This document shows, in pieces, positions 49,407 through 59,609 of a stretch of DNA of 64,000 nt. A program made the position numbers and the translations under genes. Below the pieces are notes generated by a model, which was not told the DNA's origin, searched no databases, and worked only from the letters and a program-made list of their open reading frames with translations. Positions within the stretch are counted from its first letter, which is position 1. Each line of letters begins with the position of its first letter. Source of the DNA: CAIVAT01 sp964473485 (lineage in GTDB: Bacteria; Bacteroidota; Bacteroidia; Bacteroidales; FEN-979); NCBI GenBank assembly GCA_964473485.1, contig CAYYPH010000008.1, positions 1 through 64,000 of the forward strand. The letters run 5' to 3'.

Positions 49407-52400
49407 ATGAGCCTCTCGACCATCAGTATTAAAAAGCCGGTACTGGCACTTGTTTTTACGCTGCTCATCCTGATTTTCGGAATGGTCAGCTTTTCTTACC
49501 TGGGTATTCGTGAGTATCCCGAAATGGATCCGCCGGTAGTCACCGTTACCACCACCTATTCAGGAGCGAATCCCGAGATCATCCGGGCCCAGATCACCGA
49601 GCCCCTCGAAGATGCCATTAACGGCATCGAAGGCATCCGGGTGCTCTCTTCGGTCTCGACCGACCAGTCGAGCCTGATCACGGTGGAGTTCAACCTGGGA
49701 AAAGACATGGAGGCTGCGGCCAACGACGTCCGCGACCGCGTGTCGAAATCGATCAGGCTGTTGCCTAAGGATGTCGATCCCCCCATCGTGGAAAAGCTCA
49801 GCGCCAACGCCAATCCCATCATCTTCATGATCGTGAGCAGTTATGCCCTCAATATCATGGAGGTGAACGACATCGTTGAAAACATCATCAAAGACCGTGT
49901 TCAGACCATACCGGGTGTGGGCGATATCAGGATCTTCGGCGAAAAGCAGTATTCCATGCGGCTCTGGCTCGATCCCTTCAAAATGGCGGCCAACGGCATC
50001 ACTTCGCAGGATGTTGCCAATGCGGTGAACCGCGAAAATGTGGAGCTTCCCTCCGGCAGAATAGAGGGCGGGCTGACGGAACTGACCATCCGGACACTTG
50101 GCCTGATGCATACGCCGGAGGAGTTCAACCGTTTGATCATCAAGCAGGAGGGCGGTAATATCATCCGGCTGAGCGATATCGGGAATGCCGCTCTCTACCC
50201 CCGGAATGACCGGTCGACCGTGCTCCTCGACCTGCTGCCGGTGGTGGTGATCGGTGTTGTACCCCAAACCGGCGCAAACAACGTGGCCATCGCCGATGAG
50301 TTTTACCGCCGGATGAATGACCTGCAAAAGGAGATCCCCGCCGCCTGCCACGTGAGGATCGGTTATGACTTTACCTCCTTTGAGCGGGATGCAGTGAAGG
50401 AGGTCTGGCAAACGATCATCATCTCGCTCATCCTGGTGGTGCTGATCATCTTCATCTTTCTGCGGAGCTGGCGTTCCACCATCATCCCGGTGGTCGCCAT
50501 CCCGGTTTCCATCATCGGCACCTTCATCATCATGGCCCTGGTGGGATTGTCGGTCAACGTGCTCACCTTGCTGGCCATCGTACTGGCCATCGGGCTGGTG
50601 TGCGACGACGCCATCGTGGTGCTCGAGAACATCTACACCAAGATCGACACGGGCATTCACCCCATGGAGGCCTCGCTGCGGGGTATGAAGGAGATTTACT
50701 TCGCGGTGGTTTCCACCACGGTCACCCTGGCTGCGGTGTTCCTGCCGGTGATGTTCATGCAGGGACTTGCCGGTCGACTCTTCAGGGAGTTCGCGATCGT
50801 GGTGGCGGGTTCGGTGCTGATCTCTGCCTTTGTCGCGCTTACCCTTTCACCGATGATGTGCTCAAGGATCCTGCGCATCCAGCGGCATCTTAACGTAAAC
50901 TGGCTTTTCAGGATCACGGAACCCTTCTTTCTGGCGCTGAACCGCGGATACCGCTATTCGCTGAAGGCTTTTATGAACCGCAGATGGCTGGTGTTTCCCG
51001 CTCTGGTCCTGGCTATTGCCCTCATCGTTGTGTTTTACCGGTCGCTCCATTCCGAACTGGCCCCTTTCGAGGACCGGTCAAACATCCGCATTCCTGCACT
51101 GGCTCCGGAGGGATCCTCCTACGAGTTCATGGAGCGGTATATGGCCATGGTCGACCGTTATGTCAAGGATTCCATCCCGGAGACTTCCGTTTCGTTTTCA
51201 TGGATATCGCCGAGTCTCGGAACTGTTGACAATCCGAACAAAGCCCAGTACATCCTTTACCTGGTGGAGCCCGGCAGACGGAGCAGGAGCCAGCACGAGA
51301 TCTTCCGGATGATCAGCCGCGACCTCCAGCAGATCCCGGGTATCCGGTGTTTTCCGTTCGAGCCTCCTACCATCGGCGACCGTTTCGGAGGGCAACCCGT
51401 GCAGTTTGTGCTTCAGGCGCCCGACCTTGCCACACTGACCGCGATCCTTCCGAAGTTCCTGGAAGAGGCCAGGAAGGTGAAGGAACTGCAGTTTGTGGAT
51501 GCCAATTTCAAGATCAACAAGCCGGAGCTCCGCATCCTGATCGACCGGGAGAAGGCCTCGCAGCTCGGGGTGTCGACCCAGGATATAGCCCAGAGCCTGC
51601 AACTTACCATGAGCGGGCAGCGCTACGGCTATTTCATCATGAACGGAAACCAGTACGAGATCATCGGCCAGGTAATGCGCCAGGACCGCGACCGTCCCGA
51701 TGCTCTTAAAAACCTTTACGTGAGGAATGGAGCGGGCGATCTCATTGCCCTCGACAACCTGATACGGGTGGAGGAATCGATCAATCCGGCTTCGATTTTC
51801 TCCTTCAACCGGTACATTTCGGCAACGGTTTCCGCCGGGCTCTCGCCGGGAGCCACGATCGGCGACGGCATTATGGCACTCGACCAGATCGCTTCACGGG
51901 TGCTGCCCCCCACCATGGGAACGGCCCTTTCGGGCCAGTCGCGCGATTTCCAGGAGAGTTCATCGAGCCTGGTCTTTATCTTTATCCTGGCCATCGTGCT
52001 GATATACCTGATCCTGGCCGCGCAGTTCGAGAGCTTCATCGATCCACTGATCATCCTCTTTACCGTGCCCCTGGCCCTGGCCGGCGCCCTCTTCTCGCTG
52101 TGGTACTTTAATATGACCCTGAACATCTTCAGCGAGATCGGGATGATCATGCTCATCGGCCTCGTGACGAAAAACGGGATACTGATCGTTGAATTTGCTA
52201 ACCAGCGCAAGGAGGCCGGCGTCGATAAAGCGGAAGCTGTGCAGCGGGCCGCCGTACACCGGTTCAGGCCCATCCTCATGACCTCTTCGGCCATGATGCT
52301 GGGTATCCTGCCCATCGCCCTCAACCTGGGGGCCTCGGCCGGCAGCCGGCAATCGCTGGGCATAGCGGTGGTCGGCGGACTGCTGTTTTCAACCTTCCTC

Positions 52401-52520
52401 ACACTTTATATTATCCCGGGACTGTATGCCTGGCTATCAAGAAACCCTGATACGAACAGGATCGATTACACCGAACTGACAGTGGAAAAACCACCTGTCA
52501 TGACCGAAGATATCAGCTGA
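49407..52520 (+). CDS. RND efflux transporter permease (AcrB/MexB class)
   Basis: A 1037-residue inner-membrane proton antiporter with 12 helices and two large periplasmic loops. Landmarks: LALVFTLLILIFGMVSFSYL (first helix), GADD-like segment ALAIGLVCDDAIVVLENIY (proton-relay aspartates, here CDD), EFAIVVAGSVLISAFVALTL, and IGMIMLIGLVTKNGILIVEF in the second half. The gene starts one base after the adaptor stop and its stop overlaps the TolC start by one base. Probably exports drugs, dyes or lipophilic compounds; substrate not predictable. Confidence 0.95.
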   Translation: MSLSTISIKKPVLALVFTLLILIFGMVSFSYLGIREYPEMDPPVVTVTTTYSGANPEIIRAQITEPLEDAINGIEGIRVLSSVSTDQSSLITVEFNLGKDMEAAANDVRDRVSKSIRLLPKDVDPPIVEKLSANANPIIFMIVSSYALNIMEVNDIVENIIKDRVQTIPGVGDIRIFGEKQYSMRLWLDPFKMAANGITSQDVANAVNRENVELPSGRIEGGLTELTIRTLGLMHTPEEFNRLIIKQEGGNIIRLSDIGNAALYPRNDRSTVLLDLLPVVVIGVVPQTGANNVAIADEFYRRMNDLQKEIPAACHVRIGYDFTSFERDAVKEVWQTIIISLILVVLIIFIFLRSWRSTIIPVVAIPVSIIGTFIIMALVGLSVNVLTLLAIVLAIGLVCDDAIVVLENIYTKIDTGIHPMEASLRGMKEIYFAVVSTTVTLAAVFLPVMFMQGLAGRLFREFAIVVAGSVLISAFVALTLSPMMCSRILRIQRHLNVNWLFRITEPFFLALNRGYRYSLKAFMNRRWLVFPALVLAIALIVVFYRSLHSELAPFEDRSNIRIPALAPEGSSYEFMERYMAMVDRYVKDSIPETSVSFSWISPSLGTVDNPNKAQYILYLVEPGRRSRSQHEIFRMISRDLQQIPGIRCFPFEPPTIGDRFGGQPVQFVLQAPDLATLTAILPKFLEEARKVKELQFVDANFKINKPELRILIDREKASQLGVSTQDIAQSLQLTMSGQRYGYFIMNGNQYEIIGQVMRQDRDRPDALKNLYVRNGAGDLIALDNLIRVEESINPASIFSFNRYISATVSAGLSPGATIGDGIMALDQIASRVLPPTMGTALSGQSRDFQESSSSLVFIFILAIVLIYLILAAQFESFIDPLIILFTVPLALAGALFSLWYFNMTLNIFSEIGMIMLIGLVTKNGILIVEFANQRKEAGVDKAEAVQRAAVHRFRPILMTSSAMMLGILPIALNLGASAGSRQSLGIAVVGGLLFSTFLTLYIIPGLYAWLSRNPDTNRIDYTELTVEKPPVMTEDIS

Positions 52521-53824
52521 TGAAAAAGAGGATACTGGCCGCGCTGATAGCGGCGTTCGCACAATTTTCTTCACCGGGGCAGGAAATGCTTCAACTGCAG
52601 GATGCCATATCCATCGGGCTGACGCAGAATTACGGCATCATCATCTCGAAAAACATCGCGGCGGAAGCGGGCAATAACGCGTCACCGGGCAATGCCGGGA
52701 TGCTTCCGTCGCTGGGTATCACCGGCGCTGCTGGGGCGGGTTTGAGCGATGCACGGGTAACGGTGGTCACCGGAAGCGAACTCGACCGGTCGAAGGCTCA
52801 TTCGAACCTCATCACCGCTGGGCTGGGAATGTCGTGGAGACTGTTCGACGGGCTGAAGATGTTCATCACTTACGACAAGCTGAAGAGCCTTGAAAGGGCC
52901 AGTGAGCTCAGCTCAAGGATCACCATCGAGAACACCGTTGCAAGGATCATCGCGGCCTATTACGAGATCGTCAGGCAGGGACGGGTAAGGCAGATCCTCG
53001 AAGAGCAGGTGAAGATCTCCGGCTTCAGGCTCGATATTGCCCGCATGCGGTACGAAACCGGGACCGGTTCGGAAATGGAGTTCCTGAAAGCGCGCGTTGA
53101 GCTGAATGCTGATGTTTCAAATCTCTCCAATCAGAAAACATTATTTCTGAACTCGAAAACCAACCTGAACGAATTGCTTTCACGCGATGTAAACCACGGC
53201 TTTGCAGTTCCGGATACCATCCCGGTGGGGGAGATGTTGAATTACGATACCCTCAGGAAAGCCTTACGCACCGTAAACAAGAACCTGTTGCTGGCCATGA
53301 TGAACCGCGAGGTGGGTGAAGCGGAAGTGAAAACCGCCCGGGCCAATCAGTTCCCGACCCTCGACTTCTATGCCGCCTACAGTTATTACAGGAACGAAAC
53401 CGAAGCGCAGTTCATCGGATACAACCGCAACTACGGTCCATCGGCGGGACTGACCCTGAGCATGAAACTCTTTGACGGGCTGAATCTTAAGCGGCAGTTC
53501 AGGAATGCCTCGCTCACCCTTGAATCACTCGATGTTGCCGTGAAGCAGATGGAGACCCGGCTTGAAGCATATCTTTCGAGGATCTATAACGACTATACGA
53601 ACCAACTCGAAATGGTGGTTTTTGAGGGTGAGAATGTACAACTGGCTTTAAGGAACATGGAGATCGCCAAAGACAGTTATGCGGTAGGCGCCATCTCGTC
53701 GCTGCAACTGAGAGAGGTCCAGGAAGACCTGCTTTTTGCCAGGAGCCGCCTCATTACGGCTCAGTACAAGGTGAAGCTGACCGAAACGGAACTGCTGCTG
53801 CTAAGCGGCTGGCTGGTAAGGTAA
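52520..53824 (+). CDS. TolC-family outer-membrane efflux protein
   Basis: A 434-residue outer-membrane channel component with a signal peptide (AALIAAFAQFSSPGQ) and two TolC-type repeats, each with long amphipathic helices such as ENTVARIIAAYYEIVRQGR and NFPTLDFYAAYSYYR-like strands. Last gene of the RND operon. It converges on the ABC transporter gene with a 5-bp gap. Confidence 0.93.
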   Translation: MKKRILAALIAAFAQFSSPGQEMLQLQDAISIGLTQNYGIIISKNIAAEAGNNASPGNAGMLPSLGITGAAGAGLSDARVTVVTGSELDRSKAHSNLITAGLGMSWRLFDGLKMFITYDKLKSLERASELSSRITIENTVARIIAAYYEIVRQGRVRQILEEQVKISGFRLDIARMRYETGTGSEMEFLKARVELNADVSNLSNQKTLFLNSKTNLNELLSRDVNHGFAVPDTIPVGEMLNYDTLRKALRTVNKNLLLAMMNREVGEAEVKTARANQFPTLDFYAAYSYYRNETEAQFIGYNRNYGPSAGLTLSMKLFDGLNLKRQFRNASLTLESLDVAVKQMETRLEAYLSRIYNDYTNQLEMVVFEGENVQLALRNMEIAKDSYAVGAISSLQLREVQEDLLFARSRLITAQYKVKLTETELLLLSGWLVR

Positions 53825-53829
53825 ACGCA

Positions 53830-56800
53830 CTATTTCTTTTCTTTCCTTCGCAAACTGACGTTAGAAAAGAAGTTGACGGCCTTGCGCAGGGTGTCGTGCA
53901 GCAGGGTCAGGTAAAGCACCAGGGTCATCAGCCAGATCACGGCAAAATTAAACCAGAAGGTGTCGATCTTCCAGTTGCCGATCACTTTGACCGGTGCGTA
54001 AAAATGCGCATTCCCCGCCTTTGACAATGGTTCCATGAATACCGGATCCTTTTTTCTGATCAGGATCCCCTTTCCCTCGATGATCTTGTTTTCGGCACCC
54101 TTGTTCAACAGCAGGTCGGCGAGGTTTTCGTTGTAGTATTCCTGTTTGAACCGGTACACCGCTTCCTCTCCGATTCTGGCGACCAGCCGCGACCAGGCAT
54201 CGTCGCGCCGCGAAGTCACCGCGCTCATCCTTGCTGAGAACTGGCGGCTCAGCGAATCAAGCCAGGCCTTGGCGCCCTGCACTACTGAGTCGTTCAGCCT
54301 GGTCGCGGTCAGGTCAGCCATCCAGGGGAACGGACCGAAACCGGCCTCCTTCTGCAACGGGGGGATCTCATGTTTCAGGATGTTGAAATAGTTTTCGGTT
54401 TGCGCGGCCTTTTCCTTTTTTACGAGGTTACGCAGGCAAACGTCCAGTTCCGATTTGAGGGTGGGTATCATATAGGCGGTGATGTACGAATACCGGCTGA
54501 TCTCTTTGTCGTAGGGGAAAAAGATCCTTTCGTACCGGTTGTTGCTGAACTGTTCCACGGCCATCGCTTCGAAGGTCCACCGCGAGGTCATCATGTTGCC
54601 TACCAGGGGTACATGGACCCGCGAGGCGATGGAGGGATTCAGGTAGTCGAACGGCACGACGGTGCCGCTGAGCAGCAACTGTGGCACGATGATGAAGGGG
54701 ATGAGGATATAGATGGCCACCACCGAATCGAGCCCGGAGGAGATGTTCAGGCCGATGACATTGGCACAGCAGGAGGTGGCGAACAGGATCAGCCAGAACG
54801 ACAGGGTCATGCCTTTGATCCCCAGGATCAGGTTCCCGGTGACCACATAGAGGTAGGTCTGGATGGCCGACAGGGCGAACAGCAGGATGATCTTCGAGTT
54901 CAGGTAGCTGAACCGGCTCAGGTTAAGGAACGCTTCGCGTTTCAGCAGCCTGCGGTCCCTGATGATCTCCTCAGCGCTCACCATCATGCCGAGGAAGAGC
55001 GCTACCACCACGCTCATGAACAGGTAGGGCACCAGGTTGCGGTTGTCGCCGAAGAGGTATTCGTCGCCGAAGCTGTAACGGGTCAGGTAGGCGAGGAGAG
55101 CAGCCAGAAACGGGGCTTCCAGCAGGTTGATCACCATGTACTGGCGGTTGGTGACCTTGGTGAGCAGGTTCCGGATACTGAAGATCCTGAACTGTTTGAA
55201 CAGCCCTGGTATCTTGAAGTCGGAGGGAGGGACTTCCTTTTTTTCTTCGCGGATGGGGAGGGTGGGCTGGATGTGGCTCCGGAAACCCTGGTACCACTCC
55301 TCGGGCGAGGTCTTCCGGTTGCCGGTGAAACGGCCGTATTCGTTGATGATCCTGGTCTCGGTGATCTGCAGCAGTTGTTCCGGGTTCACATAGCCGCAGC
55401 TCTGGCACTCGCTCTCGTCGGGATTCACATGGTTGCCGGCGCGTTTGAAGTAGGTGAGGGCATCGATCGGGTTGCCGTAATAGATCGGGCGCCCCCCTTT
55501 GTCCATGATCAGGAGTTTGTCGAAAAGCTTGTAGATGTCAGAGGACGGCTGATGGATGTTGACAACGACCAGCCTCCCTTTGAGGGTTTGTTCCTTCAGC
55601 AGCAGCATCACCATTTCCGAATCCATCGACGAGAGTCCGCTGGTTGGTTCGTCGACGAACATCACGGCCGGTTCCCTGATCAGTTCGAGGGCGATGTTTA
55701 ACCGCTTTCGCTGGCCGCCGCTGATGAATTTATTGATCGGGTCGCCCACCTTCAGGTGCCGTGTACCCATCAGGCCGATGTCGCTGAGCACGCGCATCAC
55801 GGCCCGGGTGATCTGCCGGTGTGTAAAATCCCTGAAGCACAGCCGGGCATTGTAGTAAAGATTCTGGAAGACGGTCAGTTCTTCGATGAGCAGGTCATCC
55901 TGTGGCACAAAGCCGATCATCCCCGAAAGTTTTTCATGATCAGTGGCCAGGTCATAACCGTTGATCAGGATCTGCCCGCTGTTCAGTTTCAGGTTCCCGT
56001 TAAGTACGTTCAGCAGGGTCGACTTGCCGACCCCGCTGCCTCCCATCACGCCGATCAGTTCGCCCGAGGAAGCCGTGAAGCTGAAGGGATAGATGCCGTT
56101 GGCGCTGTTTCTGAAACGGTATTCGATCTCTTTGGCGGTGAAATCGATCTGTATCTTTTCGGCAGCGTGAAAGAAACCCGAGGCCACATCGGCATAGTAG
56201 ACCGGCGCGATCTTCAGGTTCTTGATGATCGAACCGTTGGAGAAAACAAACGACCGATAGGGTTGCACGATATGGCCGTTCAGGAACAGTTCATCATTGC
56301 CAAGGTAACGGCAGATGATGGTGCGGATCGACGGAATGAACAGAAACATCAGCCTGCCGTCGAGGTGTTCCCGTTGAATGTGTCGTACACCGGTCTCAGC
56401 AGATGCGGTGCCGGAACTGATCACCAGCAGGTTGTCGCGCTGTATGTTCTTCAGCAGCGGGTCGGTGATGAAGGCAACGGTGTTGTTGAAATCGGATTCG
56501 GGCGGGTTGAAGGCATCCCTGAAGATCTGCAGGTATTGGCGAAACCGCTGATCGGAAGCGCCGGGTTTTTCACCGTGTTCGCGCGACAACTCATCGAGGA
56601 ACTCAAGGAATTTGACAAACACAAGGATACGGTCCTGCGAGGTTAGCCTGGTTTTGATCTTGTGGCAGATGGCGGAGGTTTTGTTTTTAACCTCTTCGTC
56701 GGGCATCTCGCCCTCGTCGGGCTGATGAAACATGACCAGTTCGTCGAACAGTTTCAGGTATTCCTGCAGTTCGCTGGCGTTGAGGTGCTGGCTCAGGTAC

Positions 56801-56901
56801 GATTCGAGGATCTTTCTTGCATCGTCAGAGATCTTTTTACTGACCGATGCCGCGATGATGGCAAAGAGCTGGACAAGCGCCATCAGGATGGGTTCCGACA
56901 T
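53830..56901 (-). CDS. ABCG-like transporter with fused ATPase, permease and long N-terminal domain
   Basis: A 1023-residue single-chain half transporter. The first ~250 residues hold an alpha-helical N-terminus (MALVQLFAIIAASVSKKISD, possibly TerB-like) and a further soluble part. The ATPase domain follows: Walker A GGSGVGKST (about 288), SGGQRKRLNIAL signature (about 392), Walker B VMFVDEPTSGLS. Membrane helices begin near residue 590 (FLAALLAYLTRYSFGD) with a large periplasmic loop of ~130 residues before the last helix. Order ATPase-then-permease is that of the ABCG/EPDR class. Substrate unknown. Confidence 0.88.
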   Translation of the reverse strand: MSEPILMALVQLFAIIAASVSKKISDDARKILESYLSQHLNASELQEYLKLFDELVMFHQPDEGEMPDEEVKNKTSAICHKIKTRLTSQDRILVFVKFLEFLDELSREHGEKPGASDQRFRQYLQIFRDAFNPPESDFNNTVAFITDPLLKNIQRDNLLVISSGTASAETGVRHIQREHLDGRLMFLFIPSIRTIICRYLGNDELFLNGHIVQPYRSFVFSNGSIIKNLKIAPVYYADVASGFFHAAEKIQIDFTAKEIEYRFRNSANGIYPFSFTASSGELIGVMGGSGVGKSTLLNVLNGNLKLNSGQILINGYDLATDHEKLSGMIGFVPQDDLLIEELTVFQNLYYNARLCFRDFTHRQITRAVMRVLSDIGLMGTRHLKVGDPINKFISGGQRKRLNIALELIREPAVMFVDEPTSGLSSMDSEMVMLLLKEQTLKGRLVVVNIHQPSSDIYKLFDKLLIMDKGGRPIYYGNPIDALTYFKRAGNHVNPDESECQSCGYVNPEQLLQITETRIINEYGRFTGNRKTSPEEWYQGFRSHIQPTLPIREEKKEVPPSDFKIPGLFKQFRIFSIRNLLTKVTNRQYMVINLLEAPFLAALLAYLTRYSFGDEYLFGDNRNLVPYLFMSVVVALFLGMMVSAEEIIRDRRLLKREAFLNLSRFSYLNSKIILLFALSAIQTYLYVVTGNLILGIKGMTLSFWLILFATSCCANVIGLNISSGLDSVVAIYILIPFIIVPQLLLSGTVVPFDYLNPSIASRVHVPLVGNMMTSRWTFEAMAVEQFSNNRYERIFFPYDKEISRYSYITAYMIPTLKSELDVCLRNLVKKEKAAQTENYFNILKHEIPPLQKEAGFGPFPWMADLTATRLNDSVVQGAKAWLDSLSRQFSARMSAVTSRRDDAWSRLVARIGEEAVYRFKQEYYNENLADLLLNKGAENKIIEGKGILIRKKDPVFMEPLSKAGNAHFYAPVKVIGNWKIDTFWFNFAVIWLMTLVLYLTLLHDTLRKAVNFFSNVSLRRKEKK

Positions 56902-56935
56902 GGTGATTGGTTTTGGCTAACCAAACTTACATAAA

Positions 56936-56970
56936 AAAAAGACTGTCCGTGAAAAACGGACAGTCTTTTG
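56936..56970 (-). terminator. terminator downstream of the 57024-57875 lipoprotein gene
   Basis: aaagactgtccgt-gaaaa-acggacagtcttt, a 13-bp stem with a GAAAA loop (56938-56968), lies between the lipoprotein stop and the ABC transporter start. On the minus strand it ends in eight T's. Confidence 0.92.
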
Positions 56971-57023
56971 TATTTTATTCTGCAGGCTGCACGGGGTGAA
57001 GCCTGCTGCCCGAGGGTGTCAGA

Positions 57024-57875
57024 TCATTTGATGAAGGCCAGTCGTACGCTCTCGGCCAGGTCGCTGATGGCCATTGTGTTTTCCTGCGAAGCCTTTTTTC
57101 CTGATTCGATACCGTAATTGGTCCAGATCGGGGCGAGTTTCGCAATCTCTTCGGCAACCGGTTTCATCTCTTCGTCGGCTTTATAAGCTTCGAGGATGGT
57201 CAGCAGTTTGCCATGGTTGTCCTTTTGCGAGGCGATGACTGCCATGATCTTGGTGTTGTCTTTGGCTACCTCGGCAAGGGTTGCGGCCAGGTAGATGCCT
57301 TCGGCGAAGCCACCGGCGGCGATCAGCACGGCCACCTGGTTGCGGTTGTTGCGTGAGAGGAAATCGTTGGTTTGCCCGAAGATCCGGTTGACCAGGGCGA
57401 TCAGGCTGTCTTTGTTGTTGTTGAATTTCTTGATCTTATCGATCAGGGTCGCATCGTAAACGCCGGAGATGCCCAGTTCGTCGGCCAGCTTGCTGGTGGC
57501 GGCCAGGAACTTGTTGGTCTCATCGGTGCGGTTATAGGTGGCCGAGTAGCTGAGGTCGGCGCTGTAGACGCCGAGATTCAGGGCCTTGCTCTTTTCGGTC
57601 ACATACCGGGTGACGTTGGCCGGCGGGTTGGTGATGTCGAAAATAAAACCTGCCTTGGCTTTTTCGAGCATCGCAGTGACCTCGAACGGGGTGGGGAATT
57701 TGTAGAGCAGATTCTGTGATTCAGGACTGAGAACAATCTCTTTGTTAATGGTGTCGGCAGCGGCTTCGTTCGCCTGCTGATCCTGGTTCTGAGTACTGTT
57801 GCATCCTGCCAGTACGAAGATAAGCAGCAGGGCAGCCAGTGCTGAACCATGCTGAATTTTTTGGAGTGCTTTCAT
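57024..57875 (-). CDS. uncharacterised lipoprotein
   Basis: A 283-residue predicted lipoprotein (lipobox VLAGC near residues 21-25). The mature part is mostly helical with conserved-looking stretches SPESQNLLYKFPTPFEVTAM and ALNLGVYSADLSYSATYNR. No catalytic motif is seen. I believe related proteins occur in Bacteroidota but I cannot assign a role. It has its own terminator. Confidence 0.7.
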   Translation of the reverse strand: MKALQKIQHGSALAALLLIFVLAGCNSTQNQDQQANEAAADTINKEIVLSPESQNLLYKFPTPFEVTAMLEKAKAGFIFDITNPPANVTRYVTEKSKALNLGVYSADLSYSATYNRTDETNKFLAATSKLADELGISGVYDATLIDKIKKFNNNKDSLIALVNRIFGQTNDFLSRNNRNQVAVLIAAGGFAEGIYLAATLAEVAKDNTKIMAVIASQKDNHGKLLTILEAYKADEEMKPVAEEIAKLAPIWTNYGIESGKKASQENTMAISDLAESVRLAFIK

Positions 57876-57957
57876 AAATGAGATTTGGATTATGCGAAAT
57901 TAATTGTTTTTTTTCGAATTCAATTCATTTTTTTTAACAATTCGGGCACTCAATCAC

Positions 57958-58905
57958 TCAATGCCTGATCAGCACCTTCAGCGTCCGGGGTTTCTGCGCG
58001 TATTCGAAGGCGCTGAGAATATCGCTGAATTTGAATATTTTGCTGATGATCGGTTTGGGATTGACAAGTTGCTGACTGAGCAGGCTTAGCGCCGGGATGA
58101 AGTTGCCGCAGCGCGATCCTATGATCTCGAATTCGTTGATCACGATCTGGTTGAGGTCGATTGTCCCGCACGATTCAACAGTGGTCTTCAGGATGAGCTT
58201 TCCCCTGGGGTAGAGATGCTGCAGGGCAACGGAGATACCATCGGCGCTGCCGGTGCAGTCGACACAAATCTCCGCCTTGTCCGACGCTGCAAGGAGGCTG
58301 AGCGGAGCGGCATGGATGCCCATGGATCTGGCTTTTTTGACTTTGGCCTCGTTGGTGTCGAAGGTGATCGTTTCACAGCCGTTCAGCCTGAACACCTGTG
58401 AGATCAGCAAACCCAGTTTTCCGGCGCCAAAGATGAAGACATTCTGCGATGGTCTGATTTGTATCTGTTCGAAGATCTCGATGGCAGCGGCCAGCGGTTC
58501 GGTGAACACCGCGATCTCGGAGGGAACGTGGTCCGGTACCACATGAAGGTTCACTTCGGGCAGCACGACATATTCGGCAAACACCCCGTCGTGATCCTGG
58601 ATTCCCAGAACGGAACGGTTCGGACAATGGGTGGTGCGACCTGTCAGGCAGATGTAACATTCGCCGCAGGAGCAGTTGATCTCGCCGACCACGCGTTTCC
58701 CGGCCAGCACGCTGCCAGCCGATACCACCTCCCCGACAAACTCGTGCCCCAGGATGCCCCTGAATCCCATATATCCTTTGATGATCTCAAGGTCGGTGTT
58801 GCAAATGGAGGAATACAATACCCTGATAAGAACCTCGCCGACAGCGGGTACCGGGTCGGGAACCTCTTTCAGTTTCAGTTGTCCGTCAAAAAAAAGCGCT
58901 TTCAT
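57958..58905 (-). CDS. zinc-dependent alcohol dehydrogenase (MDR superfamily)
   Basis: A 315-residue medium-chain dehydrogenase. Catalytic zinc ligands are in SICNTDLE (Cys) and ILGHEFVGEV (His-Glu). The structural zinc set CGECYICLTGRTTHC keeps the C-x2-C-x2-C-x7-C spacing. The NAD-binding loop is VFIFGAGKLGLL. Slightly shorter than typical (340), with a compact C-terminus. Substrate (alcohol, polyol or threonine-like) not determined. The stop codon TGA lies in a short gagtgatt-type octamer stretch. Confidence 0.9.
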   Translation of the reverse strand: MKALFFDGQLKLKEVPDPVPAVGEVLIRVLYSSICNTDLEIIKGYMGFRGILGHEFVGEVVSAGSVLAGKRVVGEINCSCGECYICLTGRTTHCPNRSVLGIQDHDGVFAEYVVLPEVNLHVVPDHVPSEIAVFTEPLAAAIEIFEQIQIRPSQNVFIFGAGKLGLLISQVFRLNGCETITFDTNEAKVKKARSMGIHAAPLSLLAASDKAEICVDCTGSADGISVALQHLYPRGKLILKTTVESCGTIDLNQIVINEFEIIGSRCGNFIPALSLLSQQLVNPKPIISKIFKFSDILSAFEYAQKPRTLKVLIRH

Positions 58906-58925
58906 CGTAAATTCCTTTTATATCC

Positions 58926-59540
58926 TTAATCTTCGGGGGTCACCATGTTCCTGATGTTGCCGAAGGTTGTGAAAATACCGAACATCGAGGCATACCGTCC
59001 ATAGGTCCAGTCCCATAAGGCAGCATAAAAGATCGTGATGGGTTGTTTCTTCAGAAATGAAAACTCGACCCGCGGTCCTGCTGCATACATCTGGTAATAC
59101 CTGATGAATTCGGCACCAAATTTAAAATCTTTCACGGAATAAAACCCCATGCAGTCCCACCGGTATCGTTTTCCGCCAAATTCGAAGGCGCCGTTGAACG
59201 ACCAGCGGTTCTTCCACAACAGCAGGATGGGCGAGATCCTCCAGAGTTCGGTTTCGTTCGACTGAAATCCGGCCAGAAAGCCGATGGTGATGCCTTTTAC
59301 CGGTGTCACTGTAGGGCCGATCAATCCCTCGCCCCAGCTGTTTTTCGGATAGGCGTTCACATAGAAATAACTGGCTACCCCAAAGGTTTTGCTGATCTGG
59401 TAGTTGCCGAAAATGGTCGCCACCGGCATAAATCCGCCGTTGTAGATAATGTTGTACTGGTTGAACTTGAACAAGGTCTGTCCCCGCGTAGTATGCGTAA
59501 AAGCAATCAGTAACAGGATAACCGTGATGATTTTTTTCAT
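58926..59540 (-). CDS. uncharacterised outer-membrane barrel-like protein
   Basis: A 204-residue protein with a signal peptide (TVILLLIAFTHTTRGQ). Strand-like alternating segments (TFGVASYFYVNAYPKNSWGE, KFGAEFIRYYQMYAAGPRVE) with many aromatic residues suggest a small outer-membrane barrel. No family is recognised. It may be co-transcribed with the sensor kinase gene upstream (69 bp). Confidence 0.65.
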   Translation of the reverse strand: MKKIITVILLLIAFTHTTRGQTLFKFNQYNIIYNGGFMPVATIFGNYQISKTFGVASYFYVNAYPKNSWGEGLIGPTVTPVKGITIGFLAGFQSNETELWRISPILLLWKNRWSFNGAFEFGGKRYRWDCMGFYSVKDFKFGAEFIRYYQMYAAGPRVEFSFLKKQPITIFYAALWDWTYGRYASMFGIFTTFGNIRNMVTPED

Positions 59541-59609
59541 GGCTGATTGATCGGTTGTTTACAAACAAGGCCAGTGGTTCCCTTGTATTTTCATCGGTGC
59601 CGGTGCAGG

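Noticed and set aside
54370..55701. 443-codon open frame opposite the ABC transporter gene
   Set aside because: The minus strand shows full ABC motifs; the plus-strand frame has unusual His/Asp/Gln-rich composition typical of antisense frames.
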